Translations under genes and position numbers: made by a program
Assembly (NCBI RefSeq): GCF_002379585.1
Contig: NZ_DFUE01000019.1
Coordinates: forward strand, 56,318 to 116,801
Length of the DNA: 60,484 nt
From: Pseudomonas sp. UBA4194
Lineage (GTDB): Bacteria > Pseudomonadota > Gammaproteobacteria > Pseudomonadales > Pseudomonadaceae
Reading direction: 5' to 3'
Notes under the pieces: generated by a model
Databases searched by the model: none
What the model was told of the DNA's origin: nothing
What the model saw: the letters and a program-made list of their open reading frames with translations, nothing else
In this document: positions 15,274 through 24,059 of the stretch, one piece after another
How the letters are laid out: each line of letters starts with the position of its first letter
Position numbering within the stretch: the stretch's first letter is position 1

Positions 15274-17778
15274 ATGCTTGCCCCTCATATTAAGAAAAAG
15301 GTCGACGAACTCTGGAATCGCTTCTGGGCTGCTGGCATCACGAACCCGTTAGTCGCTGTTGAGCAAATCACCTATCTGATTTTCTTGCGGCGTCTGGAAA
15401 CCATTGACTCGGATCGAGTCAACGCAGCTCAGAAGGCGGGTAAGCCTTATGTGTCTATCTACGAAAAGCGGGACAGTGACCCGCTTGAGTGGCAGCCAGA
15501 GAGATGTAAGTGGAGCTACATCAGGGAAGAAAAAACCGATGTAAAAAACCTGATCGATAACGTATTTCCTTGGCTGCGATCAATCGAAAGTCGGCTCAGC
15601 GGTGAAGTCGGCAGCGATGAGCTCAATAGTCTGCACAACCGCATGGCCGACGCCTACTTTCAGCTCGACCCGAATAAAGGCAAGGTGCTGTCAGACGCTA
15701 TTGACGCTATTGATCAACTTTTCGCCCGCGCCGGTGAAGGTTCTGCTGCCCAAGACATCATGGGCGACACCTTCGAATACCTGCTCAGCGAAGTGGCCAC
15801 CGCAGGCAAGAATGGCCAGTTCCGTACCCCCCGTCATCTGATCCGCTTCATGGTTGAGTTGCTTGACCCCGAACCCGGCCAGCGCGTCATCGACCCGGCC
15901 GCCGGCACGGGTGGTTTCCTCTTCAGCACCCAGCAGCACCTAATGCGCAAATACTCGGCGCAAGAAAACCTGGTGCTGGAATGGGACGGCACCCCGCATC
16001 GGACTGACGGGGTTGCCGCCACACCTGAGCAATACGCGGCCATACACAATGGAGCTAACTTCGTCGGCCTGGACAACGACCGCACGATGGCGCGTATCGG
16101 CTGGATGAACTTGGTACTGCACAACGTGACCAACCCGCATCTGCTGCAAGGTGATGCGCTCAGCAAGCGCAAGGGAAAAGGGCAACTCGAGCAAGTGCTT
16201 GAATCGGAAACCTACGATTTCGTGCTGGCCAATCCTCCCTTCACCGGCACTGTAGATAGTGGCGACCTGGATCCCGACACAGTTCTGTTTCCGCGTGTTG
16301 GGGGTGGTGGCAAGAAAAAAGATGAGTCGATTACCAACAAGAGCGAACTGTTGTTTTTGTGGCTAATGCTGGATTTGCTGAGGGTCGGCGGCCGCTGTGC
16401 TGTGATCATTCCCGAGGGGGTAATGTTCGGCAACACGGACGCGCACGTGCGCCTGCGCCGTGAGCTGCTCATCGAGCATATAGTGGAAGGTGTAATTTCC
16501 TTGCCTGGCGGCGTGTTTCAACCCTACACAGGCGTAAAAACTTCCATCCTTATTTTCCGCAAGGAAACCCGGCGCAACGACAAGCAAACCTTGACCGGTG
16601 CCGTCGCTCCGCGCACTGAACACGTCTGGTTCTATGAGATCGAGGAGGATGGTTACTCAAAAGATGCCAGACGTAACCCGCGCCCAGGTCAGCAGAACGA
16701 CTTGTGGGATGCGCTGGAAAAGTTCAAAGCGTGGATTGCCCATGGCCGGGTGGGCGCGCAACGTAACGAGAAGACTTTGCTACAGCCGAGTTATTGGCCC
16801 GAACGCTGGCGCCAGGCCCAGCTGAATCGGCAAGAAAATGGTTCAGAGGTTCAGACGCCTGCTGGAAAAGCTTTCTCCACACTGTCAGACAAAAGCATGT
16901 GGGAGGGGGATGTTTGGGGCATCCACGAATTGTTCCGAGAACTGCCCAAACCCCCTAAGAAGGCCGAAGAGCAAGTTCGAGCGGCTACAAGCGTTGTTTT
17001 GTTGGGCTTAGCGATTCAGGCGTTGACTCCTGCCGCTCAAAAAGTTTGGGACGCTACGCTCAGCGCGCGGCTAGCCGAAAAAATCACCGATGCTGAATTG
17101 TTGGATGTCTGGAAGAAGGCCGCCAAACCAGTAGAAGCGGAGTTCAAGAAATTGGCCCGTGAAAAGGAAGCCTTCTTCGAAAAAGAGGATTCCCCAGCCT
17201 TACCAATCTGGAAGGACTTGCTGAAAACGGCGCTCGCTGAAGCCCAAGGCGACGCCTATGTATTGGGTCTACTGCGAGACAATCAACCGCCCAAGGTCAT
17301 GACGACACACGACATTGGTCAGCGGCTTACTGAAGCGGCCTGCGAAGTCGCCAAGCTCGACGGCTTCGATGTCACCCTGCGCAGTCTGGCTATTGACCAA
17401 GCCAGCGACCTCAAGGGGGCTAAGCACTGGGTGGTGCCGGTGCGCGACTGGGCGCGCAACGACGAATGGCAAAATGAGGATGGTCAGCTCATCGGCTCAC
17501 ACGATGCCGATGGGTTGGTGCGCCCGGCCTATGTGCAAGCCAAGCTGGCCGACGGGCTCTACGACGACAAAGGCACGATTAAGGATGGTCTGCTTGACCC
17601 CGACTGCATTGAGGCCCGCGACTGGAATCTTTCGGCTGGGCAGTACAAGCCTTTTGACTTCACCCAGCTCAAAAGTGACAAGAGCGTAGCCGAGTTGATA
17701 GGCACGCTCAAAAACACCGAGCAGGACATCATCAAGGGTTTGGATAAGTTGCTGGCGATGGTGGAGGGAAGGGAATGA
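15274..17778 (+). CDS. hsdM: Type I N6-adenine methyltransferase, HsdM (long form)
   Basis: An 834-aa protein. The N-terminal helical domain is followed by a gamma-class N6-adenine methylase: AdoMet motif DPAAGTGGFL (207-216) and catalytic NPPF (320-323). Ordinary HsdM proteins are ~480-530 aa. Here ~300 extra residues follow (from about 530), including a Lys/Glu-rich helical segment and a region with NDEWQNEDGQLIGSHDADG, then a coiled-coil ending NTEQDIIKGLDKLLAMVEGR. The last 4 bp overlap the hsdS start. It would methylate the sites chosen by HsdS and protect the host. Confidence 0.93.
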   Translation: MLAPHIKKKVDELWNRFWAAGITNPLVAVEQITYLIFLRRLETIDSDRVNAAQKAGKPYVSIYEKRDSDPLEWQPERCKWSYIREEKTDVKNLIDNVFPWLRSIESRLSGEVGSDELNSLHNRMADAYFQLDPNKGKVLSDAIDAIDQLFARAGEGSAAQDIMGDTFEYLLSEVATAGKNGQFRTPRHLIRFMVELLDPEPGQRVIDPAAGTGGFLFSTQQHLMRKYSAQENLVLEWDGTPHRTDGVAATPEQYAAIHNGANFVGLDNDRTMARIGWMNLVLHNVTNPHLLQGDALSKRKGKGQLEQVLESETYDFVLANPPFTGTVDSGDLDPDTVLFPRVGGGGKKKDESITNKSELLFLWLMLDLLRVGGRCAVIIPEGVMFGNTDAHVRLRRELLIEHIVEGVISLPGGVFQPYTGVKTSILIFRKETRRNDKQTLTGAVAPRTEHVWFYEIEEDGYSKDARRNPRPGQQNDLWDALEKFKAWIAHGRVGAQRNEKTLLQPSYWPERWRQAQLNRQENGSEVQTPAGKAFSTLSDKSMWEGDVWGIHELFRELPKPPKKAEEQVRAATSVVLLGLAIQALTPAAQKVWDATLSARLAEKITDAELLDVWKKAAKPVEAEFKKLAREKEAFFEKEDSPALPIWKDLLKTALAEAQGDAYVLGLLRDNQPPKVMTTHDIGQRLTEAACEVAKLDGFDVTLRSLAIDQASDLKGAKHWVVPVRDWARNDEWQNEDGQLIGSHDADGLVRPAYVQAKLADGLYDDKGTIKDGLLDPDCIEARDWNLSAGQYKPFDFTQLKSDKSVAELIGTLKNTEQDIIKGLDKLLAMVEGRE

Positions 17779-19697
17779 GCTTGCCGGAGAGTTGGGTTGA
17801 AGCGCGGCTTGGCGACGTACTTTCACGCGTCGATACCAAAGTTGATCCCCAGATATCTCAAACAAACAGTCACTTCTATATCGGCCTTGAGCATATTGAA
17901 TCTCACACCGGTAGATTGCTCCGTGACGCTGAGGAAGTCACCGAAGGCAGCGACATCCTCAGCATTAAAACGGCCTTCAATGCAGGTGACATTTTGTATG
18001 GAAAGTTGCGCCCAAATTTGAACAAGGTTCATTTGACGACTCAAGAGGGCATCTGCAGCACCGACATCTGGGCACTGAGAACCGATGAGGTCCTTCAGCC
18101 CAATTTCGCACTGCGCTATTTGCGGTCGCCGGCGGTATATGTACGCGCCACACAACTAGCCGCTGGCGCGAATCTTCCTAGACTTTCGGCGGATGCGTTT
18201 GATCGCCTTCCAGTCCCGCTCCCCACACTCCCCGAACAACAGCGCATCGTAGATGTGCTGGGGCAGGCAGAGGCTGTGGAAAAGGCTAAGAAATCTGTTA
18301 GTGATCAAGTTGATCACCTCATTCGGACCGCCTATTGGGAGCACTTTGGTGCATGGTTCACAGCCGATGGCTTGGTTGACCCCGTTCGAATTGGCGACTA
18401 CGTGGCTAACTCCCAGTACGGAGTATCTGAAGCCATGGGTGAGACTGGAACGCACGCGGTGTTGCGTATGAATAGCATCACCACCAGTGGCTGGTTAGAC
18501 CTGACTGACCTGAAATATGCGAGTCTGTCGAAAAAAGACATTAGCTCTACCGAGTTGCGGGATGGAGACCTGCTGTTCAATCGTACGAACTCTAAGGAAC
18601 TGGTCGGTAAATGTGCGCTTTGGCGCCCTGTAACCGGCACATACAGCTTTGCTTCTTACCTCGTACGCTTTCGCTTGAAGCCAGAAATGCTGCCGGAATA
18701 CCTCTGGGCGACGTTAAATAGTGCCTACGGGAAATATCGTCTTTTGAATTCAGCCAAACAGGCTGTCAGCATGGCAAACGTTAGCCCAACAGGCTTGGGG
18801 CGAATAACCGTGCCGCTTCCACCACTGCTGCTTCAAGAGGCGTTCGCTAAGTTCGTGCGTGAAATTGAGCTACTGCGAGCACAGATGCTTAGCAAGTTGG
18901 AGTTGTATTCTGAATTGCAGGAGATCATTACTCAGAGAGCCTTGATTGGAGAGTTGACTGCCGAATGGCGAGCACTTCATACGGACGAAATCGTCGAGGC
19001 TGGCAAGGTTCGTGATGCGCTACTACGCAAACACGGAGCAAAGGTTTCCCAGAGTAGCGCCGCCAAACCCAGCTTAACTAAACAAGCAGATCTCATTGTG
19101 CCCCCTGCGCGCCATAGACTCCTTGCCGACCTCAGTGAGTTTCAGCGCCAGGTGCTGACGGCATTCATCGAGTATTGCCAGCAAAGCGGGCAGCCCTTAT
19201 TCGTGGAAGATCCTGAAGCGTTTTCCCGCTTCTGCGACGACTCAATCATTGCTGAGCGCCTGCAAGCCTTTGGCCAATTCCACGGCAATCGCATTCGCCG
19301 CTCCTTGAGCCAACTAGCAGCGCTAGGGCTGGTCGCCAAAATAACTTTACCCAAGCAAGACCCGGACAGTGGAAAGTGCGATTACCTCAAGGCATTTCGT
19401 CCCCTGCGCCCTGAAGAATTCACGCGTATGGTCGATGTGCAGACACTGCGGAAAGCGTCGTTGGCCGACGCTGATCAGCAACACTATTACTTTGAAGTCC
19501 AGCTGGATTATGAGACCTCTGAGCATGCTGGTGCGACCGGGATGTTCCAGGTTATGACGGTCGTAGACGAGGAAGACAAGGATTTCATCCACCTAGTGGA
19601 TCAGGGCCAACATTACGCCTCGCTAGATGATCTCAAAGAGGACATCGCCCGTAGTCTCAAGGTAGAGGTGTGGCAAGTCGATCTGGAGGTCGTGTAA
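17775..19697 (+). CDS. hsdS: Type I specificity subunit, HsdS with C-terminal extension
   Basis: A 640-aa protein. Two target-recognition domains are seen: about 1-150 and about 205-365. Each is followed by the conserved helical spacer (LPTLPEQQRIVDVLGQAE; PLPPLLLQEAFAKFVREIE). After ~residue 430 a ~210-aa extension follows that usual HsdS proteins (~400-450 aa) do not have. It contains a winged-helix-like segment (LSEFQRQVLTAFIEYCQQ ... IRRSLSQLAALGLVAKI) and a charged end. The stop shares its A with the ATG of the next gene (TAATG). It sets the two-part DNA recognition sequence, which cannot be predicted here. Confidence 0.9.
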   Translation: MSLPESWVEARLGDVLSRVDTKVDPQISQTNSHFYIGLEHIESHTGRLLRDAEEVTEGSDILSIKTAFNAGDILYGKLRPNLNKVHLTTQEGICSTDIWALRTDEVLQPNFALRYLRSPAVYVRATQLAAGANLPRLSADAFDRLPVPLPTLPEQQRIVDVLGQAEAVEKAKKSVSDQVDHLIRTAYWEHFGAWFTADGLVDPVRIGDYVANSQYGVSEAMGETGTHAVLRMNSITTSGWLDLTDLKYASLSKKDISSTELRDGDLLFNRTNSKELVGKCALWRPVTGTYSFASYLVRFRLKPEMLPEYLWATLNSAYGKYRLLNSAKQAVSMANVSPTGLGRITVPLPPLLLQEAFAKFVREIELLRAQMLSKLELYSELQEIITQRALIGELTAEWRALHTDEIVEAGKVRDALLRKHGAKVSQSSAAKPSLTKQADLIVPPARHRLLADLSEFQRQVLTAFIEYCQQSGQPLFVEDPEAFSRFCDDSIIAERLQAFGQFHGNRIRRSLSQLAALGLVAKITLPKQDPDSGKCDYLKAFRPLRPEEFTRMVDVQTLRKASLADADQQHYYFEVQLDYETSEHAGATGMFQVMTVVDEEDKDFIHLVDQGQHYASLDDLKEDIARSLKVEVWQVDLEVV

Positions 19698-21703
19698 TGC
19701 GCCTGCGATACCTGCACCTGCAGAACTACCCGCCGATTTCAGATATTAAAGTGTGTTTCGCCAGCGGATCACCGCTTGCGCGTGAATGCGCCATCCGTTT
19801 TGTAGTGGGTGTAAACGGCAGCGGAAAATCGAATCTTCTCCGTGCTGTGGCCGAGGTGTTCCTGGCTCTAGCCGATCTGCGGGTGCCGGCATTTCCGGTC
19901 AGTCTGATTTACGAATTGGGCGTGCGCGGTTCCACAAATCACCGTACCTTGCTGCTGCACTGCCCGGGCAACCGTCAGCAAGCCAGTTTATGGCTGCACG
20001 AGCGCTTTGCCTTTGACGATAAGAACGAACAAGAGGTGTTCGATACCTGCATCGAACACCTGAACCTCATGGGTATGCCGGCGGTCCCTGGTTTCTCGGC
20101 GCTCATTGAGCCTGGCACCTGGCCGCTGCGCGACAGCTCACCGCCACAGATCGCATTGCCGTCGGCCGTGTTGGCCTACACCAGCGGCGACCTGCGTCCG
20201 TGGCGCTCCGTGTGGAACCGTAACCAGAGCGCTGATGGTTTTCTGGAAGGCGACGACAGCACGCAAAGCGACGAGCGCCCGGCAGGCTGGACCGCTGCTC
20301 AGGAAAGCGCCTTGCAAGCGGTACGGCAAAACGATACTGATAGTCCTCGGCAGGCCATGGGCCCAGACACTACTGTGTCTGACCTTTTCCGCCGTCCCGT
20401 ACTATTGGACGCCACGCTTTTGAAGTGTGCGCTGCTGGCGGTGACGTTGCCCCAAGCGTTTGATGAAGCGACAAACTGTCCATCGCGGTCGGACGTTGAT
20501 GCCACGATGGCCAAACTGCGCAGCCGTGACGACAACAAGAACTCGGTGCAAGAGCTGCTGAAGCTTGGCGGTTGGCATCATCTAGTTTCGGTCGCGTTCC
20601 GCTCGCGCCTGCAACCGGCTCAATGGGATCAGAAGCTTTGCGAAACTGCTCACGATTGGTGGCTTTGCGCAAGTGAGGTGATTGCCGAGCCTCACCCTGT
20701 GGAGTTGAGTCGCACTGTGTGGTTTGACTTAAAAGGGTCATTCGACGGTCAGGGGCAATCATTCTTATCGTCCGCCCGTGATGAACTGGAAAATTGCCGT
20801 AGCCAAGGCGAAGCCTTGTGGGTCTTGCTAGGCGGATCTAGGGATGCCAGCAGCTTTGACCTATTCACCCGCCTTTTGGAGCTGAGCCAGAAGGGACTAT
20901 TTGACGACGTACTGCTGCGGTTGCGTCGACATGCCATACCAGTCGATGCGCCCGGTTCTGCCAAACGTGACATTGGCGTAATGCGCTACGAAGAGCTGTC
21001 AGACGGGGAGCAGATGTTTATGAGCAGAATGGCTCTGCTGCATTTGTTGAGCGGACGTCAGGACTCCCTATTGCTGCTGGATGAACCCGAAACCCACTTC
21101 AATGATCTGTGGAAACGAGACGTGGTCTCAGTGGTTGATGATGCCTTGGCACACACATCTGCCGACGTCCTGATTGCGACCCATGCCGCCTTGATGCTTA
21201 CCGATGCGCTCAAAGATGAATTGCTCGTATTAGAGCGGACAACTACCGAGGACGATTCTGGCCCCAGCGAGTCCGGTCTTCGTAAATTGGATGCCCAAAC
21301 ATATACATTTGGTGCAACCGGAGATCACCCGTTACGGGATATTTTTGGAGCGCAGGATACGGTAGGCAGGAGAGCAAGCCGCTTGCTCGAAGTACTCATT
21401 GCGACTGCGCATTTTGGCTCTGAAGTCGAACAGTGCTGGCGCAACAATGGAGTATGGGATGATGACCTCATAAGTCGCATCCTACAGTTGGCGCAGCAAA
21501 CTGAGAGCGGTCTTACCCGTAGCTACGTGATCTATTGTCTGGAAAGCTTTGAACGCTTTGCTTTGTATTTCGATGTAGTGAAGCCTCTAACCATGAAGGC
21601 GCTGCTCGAGGCATTCATTCGCCAGACGGGCCCTGGTTATTTCCAGGTTGAGCTTAAACGAGCATGGCGTCGCTCACTGGAAGGAGGCTTTCATGCTTCA
21701 TGA
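19697..21703 (+). CDS. Restriction-system-associated AAA ATPase (PtuA/RecF-like)
   Basis: A 668-aa ATPase of the RecF/SMC-like type. Walker A is GVNGSGKS (38-45), the signature-like segment is SDGEQMFMSRMALLHLL, Walker B is LLLLDEPETH (Asp462) and an ATHAALML switch follows. The middle (~200-420) is helical and not recognised. The start overlaps the hsdS stop by 1 bp (TAATG), so it is translated with the R-M operon, and the HNH gene overlaps its end by 11 bp. ATPase-HNH pairs of this form make up Septu (PtuA-PtuB) defence. I also recall a family named restriction system-associated AAA ATPase. It probably senses phage or a failed restriction event and triggers the HNH partner. Confidence 0.85.
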   Translation: MRLRYLHLQNYPPISDIKVCFASGSPLARECAIRFVVGVNGSGKSNLLRAVAEVFLALADLRVPAFPVSLIYELGVRGSTNHRTLLLHCPGNRQQASLWLHERFAFDDKNEQEVFDTCIEHLNLMGMPAVPGFSALIEPGTWPLRDSSPPQIALPSAVLAYTSGDLRPWRSVWNRNQSADGFLEGDDSTQSDERPAGWTAAQESALQAVRQNDTDSPRQAMGPDTTVSDLFRRPVLLDATLLKCALLAVTLPQAFDEATNCPSRSDVDATMAKLRSRDDNKNSVQELLKLGGWHHLVSVAFRSRLQPAQWDQKLCETAHDWWLCASEVIAEPHPVELSRTVWFDLKGSFDGQGQSFLSSARDELENCRSQGEALWVLLGGSRDASSFDLFTRLLELSQKGLFDDVLLRLRRHAIPVDAPGSAKRDIGVMRYEELSDGEQMFMSRMALLHLLSGRQDSLLLLDEPETHFNDLWKRDVVSVVDDALAHTSADVLIATHAALMLTDALKDELLVLERTTTEDDSGPSESGLRKLDAQTYTFGATGDHPLRDIFGAQDTVGRRASRLLEVLIATAHFGSEVEQCWRNNGVWDDDLISRILQLAQQTESGLTRSYVIYCLESFERFALYFDVVKPLTMKALLEAFIRQTGPGYFQVELKRAWRRSLEGGFHAS

Positions 21704-22790
21704 AAGGCGCTTACCCACCGACTTATCGCAAAATTTAGGACGGGTGTATTCAGCCAAATTACGCTTGCTTGATTGGTTGCTGCGCACGCCTCCTCTGGGG
21801 TTAGATGACAACACTCTTTTGGTAAAGCAGTTTGGACCGGGGCTCGGTAAGTGGTTTTGGGCCAGGATTGGTAGCCCCAAAAAACGCACGATATTTGGAC
21901 GCGCAGTCATGATGCTGGCCACTCAGGCACAGTCGGACCCTGCTCAAGCCGCTTCGGTAGCCGACGCAATTACCCACGATGTACAGTTCCACACTCAGTG
22001 GAATCTCACCGGGACAGAGCTCCGCTTCCCGCGCCTATTTCCGGAGTGGTTAGATGGCATCAAGGGTATAGCTATTCCGTTCTATGACTGGTTAGCCAGT
22101 AGTGGTTTCGACCCAGCGCCGTTCGCGCTGACGAATGGCCGGATTGATCGGGCTACTCTGATGAGAGCGTTCCGCTCACAGTCTCCAGATGTCTGTGGCT
22201 ACTGCGATGGGCCGTTGGGCGAGTTGGGTAGCAAGCATGAAGCCAATGATTGCGACCACTTCTTCCCAAAGTCTCAATGGCCTCACTTAGCTATTCACCC
22301 TGCTAATCTTTTCTCTGCATGCAAGGGGTGTAACTCAACTTGGAAACTTGCTAGGGCTCCTATGGGGGAGGCAGATGCTTCAGGTTTGAATGGCACTTAT
22401 CACCCGATGTTAAGGCCAGGTGCACCATCGGTTGTGGTGACTGCAGTTATATCTCCAACCAATTCTCGCCAAGTAAAAATAAATATTACAGATCCGATTG
22501 TCCCTCGCCGAGCCGAAATGCTTGTAGCGACACTGGATTTGGACAGTCGATGGACAAATTCAGTTAATGGCGTTTTGGACAGGGGGATCTCTGTGCTTGT
22601 CGCAAAGTCAGCGCGAGACAAAAGCTATGGTTGGCAGCCGGACGCTGATTCGGTTCGATTACTGATTGAGGACGACATCGTATGGAAGCGAGAGCAGCTA
22701 GGCAAAGAAGAACGCTGCCTACGTCATACTGCGGTTTTGGAGTGTATGCGTGGCGATCTTCTTCATGAGGTAATCGCTGATCTGGCTTAA
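21693..22790 (+). CDS. HNH endonuclease partner of the AAA ATPase (PtuB-like)
   Basis: A 365-aa protein with a central HNH/zinc-knuckle nuclease: CGYC (168-171), DH (188-189) in NDCDHFFPKSQW, then HPANLFSACKGCN (202-214). The two CxxC pairs bind the structural zinc and the DH and N residues form the catalytic core. Residues 1-165 and 215-365 are unrecognised. ATG 21693 is chosen because GGAGG precedes it; it overlaps the ATPase stop by 11 bp. With the ATPase it forms a Septu-like pair. It would be the DNA-cutting effector, likely held inactive by the ATPase. Confidence 0.85.
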   Translation: MLHERRLPTDLSQNLGRVYSAKLRLLDWLLRTPPLGLDDNTLLVKQFGPGLGKWFWARIGSPKKRTIFGRAVMMLATQAQSDPAQAASVADAITHDVQFHTQWNLTGTELRFPRLFPEWLDGIKGIAIPFYDWLASSGFDPAPFALTNGRIDRATLMRAFRSQSPDVCGYCDGPLGELGSKHEANDCDHFFPKSQWPHLAIHPANLFSACKGCNSTWKLARAPMGEADASGLNGTYHPMLRPGAPSVVVTAVISPTNSRQVKINITDPIVPRRAEMLVATLDLDSRWTNSVNGVLDRGISVLVAKSARDKSYGWQPDADSVRLLIEDDIVWKREQLGKEERCLRHTAVLECMRGDLLHEVIADLA

Positions 22791-22840
22791 TGAGCTTTGC
22801 ACGCCTGGCATGGATCACTATTGTGAGGCGGAGTTTTTCG

Positions 22841-23029
22841 TTAGGCTCTCTTGGTCAGTATTTTGCGTTGCAGTTTGAGCAAATAGTTCAGGAGCCAGCA
22901 TGCCGACCCCACGGCGATCATCAAGGGCGGGAAGCGCAGCATCAGCACAATGCTCACGACCAACGCCCCGGCTGCCGCCAGCGCGCCAATGAATACAAAT
23001 AGATGCAGCAGAAATCGTATTAGCATCAT
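22841..23029 (-). CDS. Small membrane protein, unknown
   Basis: A 62-aa protein with one long or two short hydrophobic helices (FLLHLFVFIGALAAAGALVV; MIAVGSACWLLNYLL) and a basic end (LQRKILTKRA). It has two adjacent ATG codons. It lies downstream of the RDF-like gene terminator, converging with the HNH gene. Nothing identifies its function. Confidence 0.55.
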   Translation of the reverse strand: MMLIRFLLHLFVFIGALAAAGALVVSIVLMLRFPPLMIAVGSACWLLNYLLKLQRKILTKRA

Positions 23030-23040
23030 CTTGGTTCTCT

Positions 23041-23068
23041 AAAAACCTGCCTGAAGCCAGGCAGGTGA
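23041..23068 (-). terminator. Intrinsic terminator of the RDF-like gene
   Basis: On the minus strand ACCTGCCTG-GCTT-CAGGCAGGT is followed by TTTTTAG (positions 23066 down to 23038). It begins 7 bp past the stop of the gene at 23073. It is a classic hairpin plus T-tract. Confidence 0.8.
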
Positions 23069-23072
23069 TAGG

Positions 23073-23969
23073 TCAGTGAGTTTGAGCGGCAAGCACTTCC
23101 AGCTTGCCGGCTAGTGAGCTGGTGCTGGGTGGTGGTGCTTCGCTATGCGTGTTGCTAGATGTCGCGTCTGGGTTAGAAAAGAACTCTTCAATCACAGCGC
23201 TGCTGTCTTCTTCGCTGTCTTCAAAAGCACCATTACCAAAGCCGCGACGAGCCGCCTCATCCAGCGCGGTTTGATGAAAGCCTGCGGTTTGCCGTTGCTC
23301 ATCCAGCTCATTGGCAGCGCGTAGCGCTTCACTCATGTCGATGCCGCCACGTACCGTGAGGTCGACGTAAAAGATCGGTGTGCCATGGCTCTGGCGTGTC
23401 GATTTGCCACGTAAACGAAGCTCAAGCGGTAGGCATGCCAAGCGGTTGCCCGAAATAGCCTGGAAGTAATGCAGGCGAGCGGCCAAGGTGCGGATGCTGT
23501 TGAAGCCGGTGGTACGAAACACAAAGCTACCCATCGGGTCGTCATCACCGATCAACACGTTTAGCCGACCATAAGGCTTGCAGGCACCACCCTTTGCCAG
23601 CGGACAGGCATCCGGCGAGGGGCAAGGAAGTGATTGCATACCGTCCTGAGTGACGCGTTTGCAGGTCTCGCCATTGCCCACGCACAGCGGCCGCCCAGAT
23701 TGGCGGTCGAACAGCGTGTAGTCGGCGCGGAAATTCAGCTCTGGTTCATTGAACAGCAGCCGTACCGGAATGCTGCGCAGCTTGTCTTCTTGGCTTTTAC
23801 GCAGCTCGTCATTGAGCGGGTGCAGCAGCCAGCCGTCGTTGCCTTGTACCTGCGAGGTGATGGTGAATTGATCATCTTTTTCTGGCAGGCGTTTGCCGTT
23901 TTTCTCGATGACTTTCCCGATTGAAATCCGTCCTAGAACCGGTGGGGTGATAGCTAGGCCTCTGAGCAT
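23073..23969 (-). CDS. Recombination-directionality-factor-like protein (hydrolase or metal-binding annotation)
   Basis: A 298-aa protein. Its features are an N-terminal basic segment, the cysteine block CVGNGETC ... SLPCPSPDACPLAKGGACKP (three or four Cys in a zinc-finger-like spacing), and RLNVLIGDDDPMGSFVFRTT. I recognise this layout from Pseudomonas and ICE-family islands, where it sits with YqaJ and DUF932 genes and is called recombination directionality factor or metal-binding protein. The start at 23969 has a good ribosome site (GGAG). It is followed by the YqaJ gene on its upstream side. It may steer the integrase toward excision. Confidence 0.65.
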   Translation of the reverse strand: MLRGLAITPPVLGRISIGKVIEKNGKRLPEKDDQFTITSQVQGNDGWLLHPLNDELRKSQEDKLRSIPVRLLFNEPELNFRADYTLFDRQSGRPLCVGNGETCKRVTQDGMQSLPCPSPDACPLAKGGACKPYGRLNVLIGDDDPMGSFVFRTTGFNSIRTLAARLHYFQAISGNRLACLPLELRLRGKSTRQSHGTPIFYVDLTVRGGIDMSEALRAANELDEQRQTAGFHQTALDEAARRGFGNGAFEDSEEDSSAVIEEFFSNPDATSSNTHSEAPPPSTSSLAGKLEVLAAQTH

Positions 23970-24059
23970 GGTGATTCTCCTGCAAGCGAAAAAAGGCCAG
24001 CCACGCAGCGCTAACTGCATGGGCTCGCCAAGGGGGGGAGTGGTTGAGCGAGGTGGTAG

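Noticed and set aside
22790..23002. 70-aa ORF coupled by TAATG to the HNH stop
   Set aside because: Low-complexity His/Gln-rich end and complete overlap with a more plausible membrane-protein gene on the opposite strand; the TAATG is probably chance.
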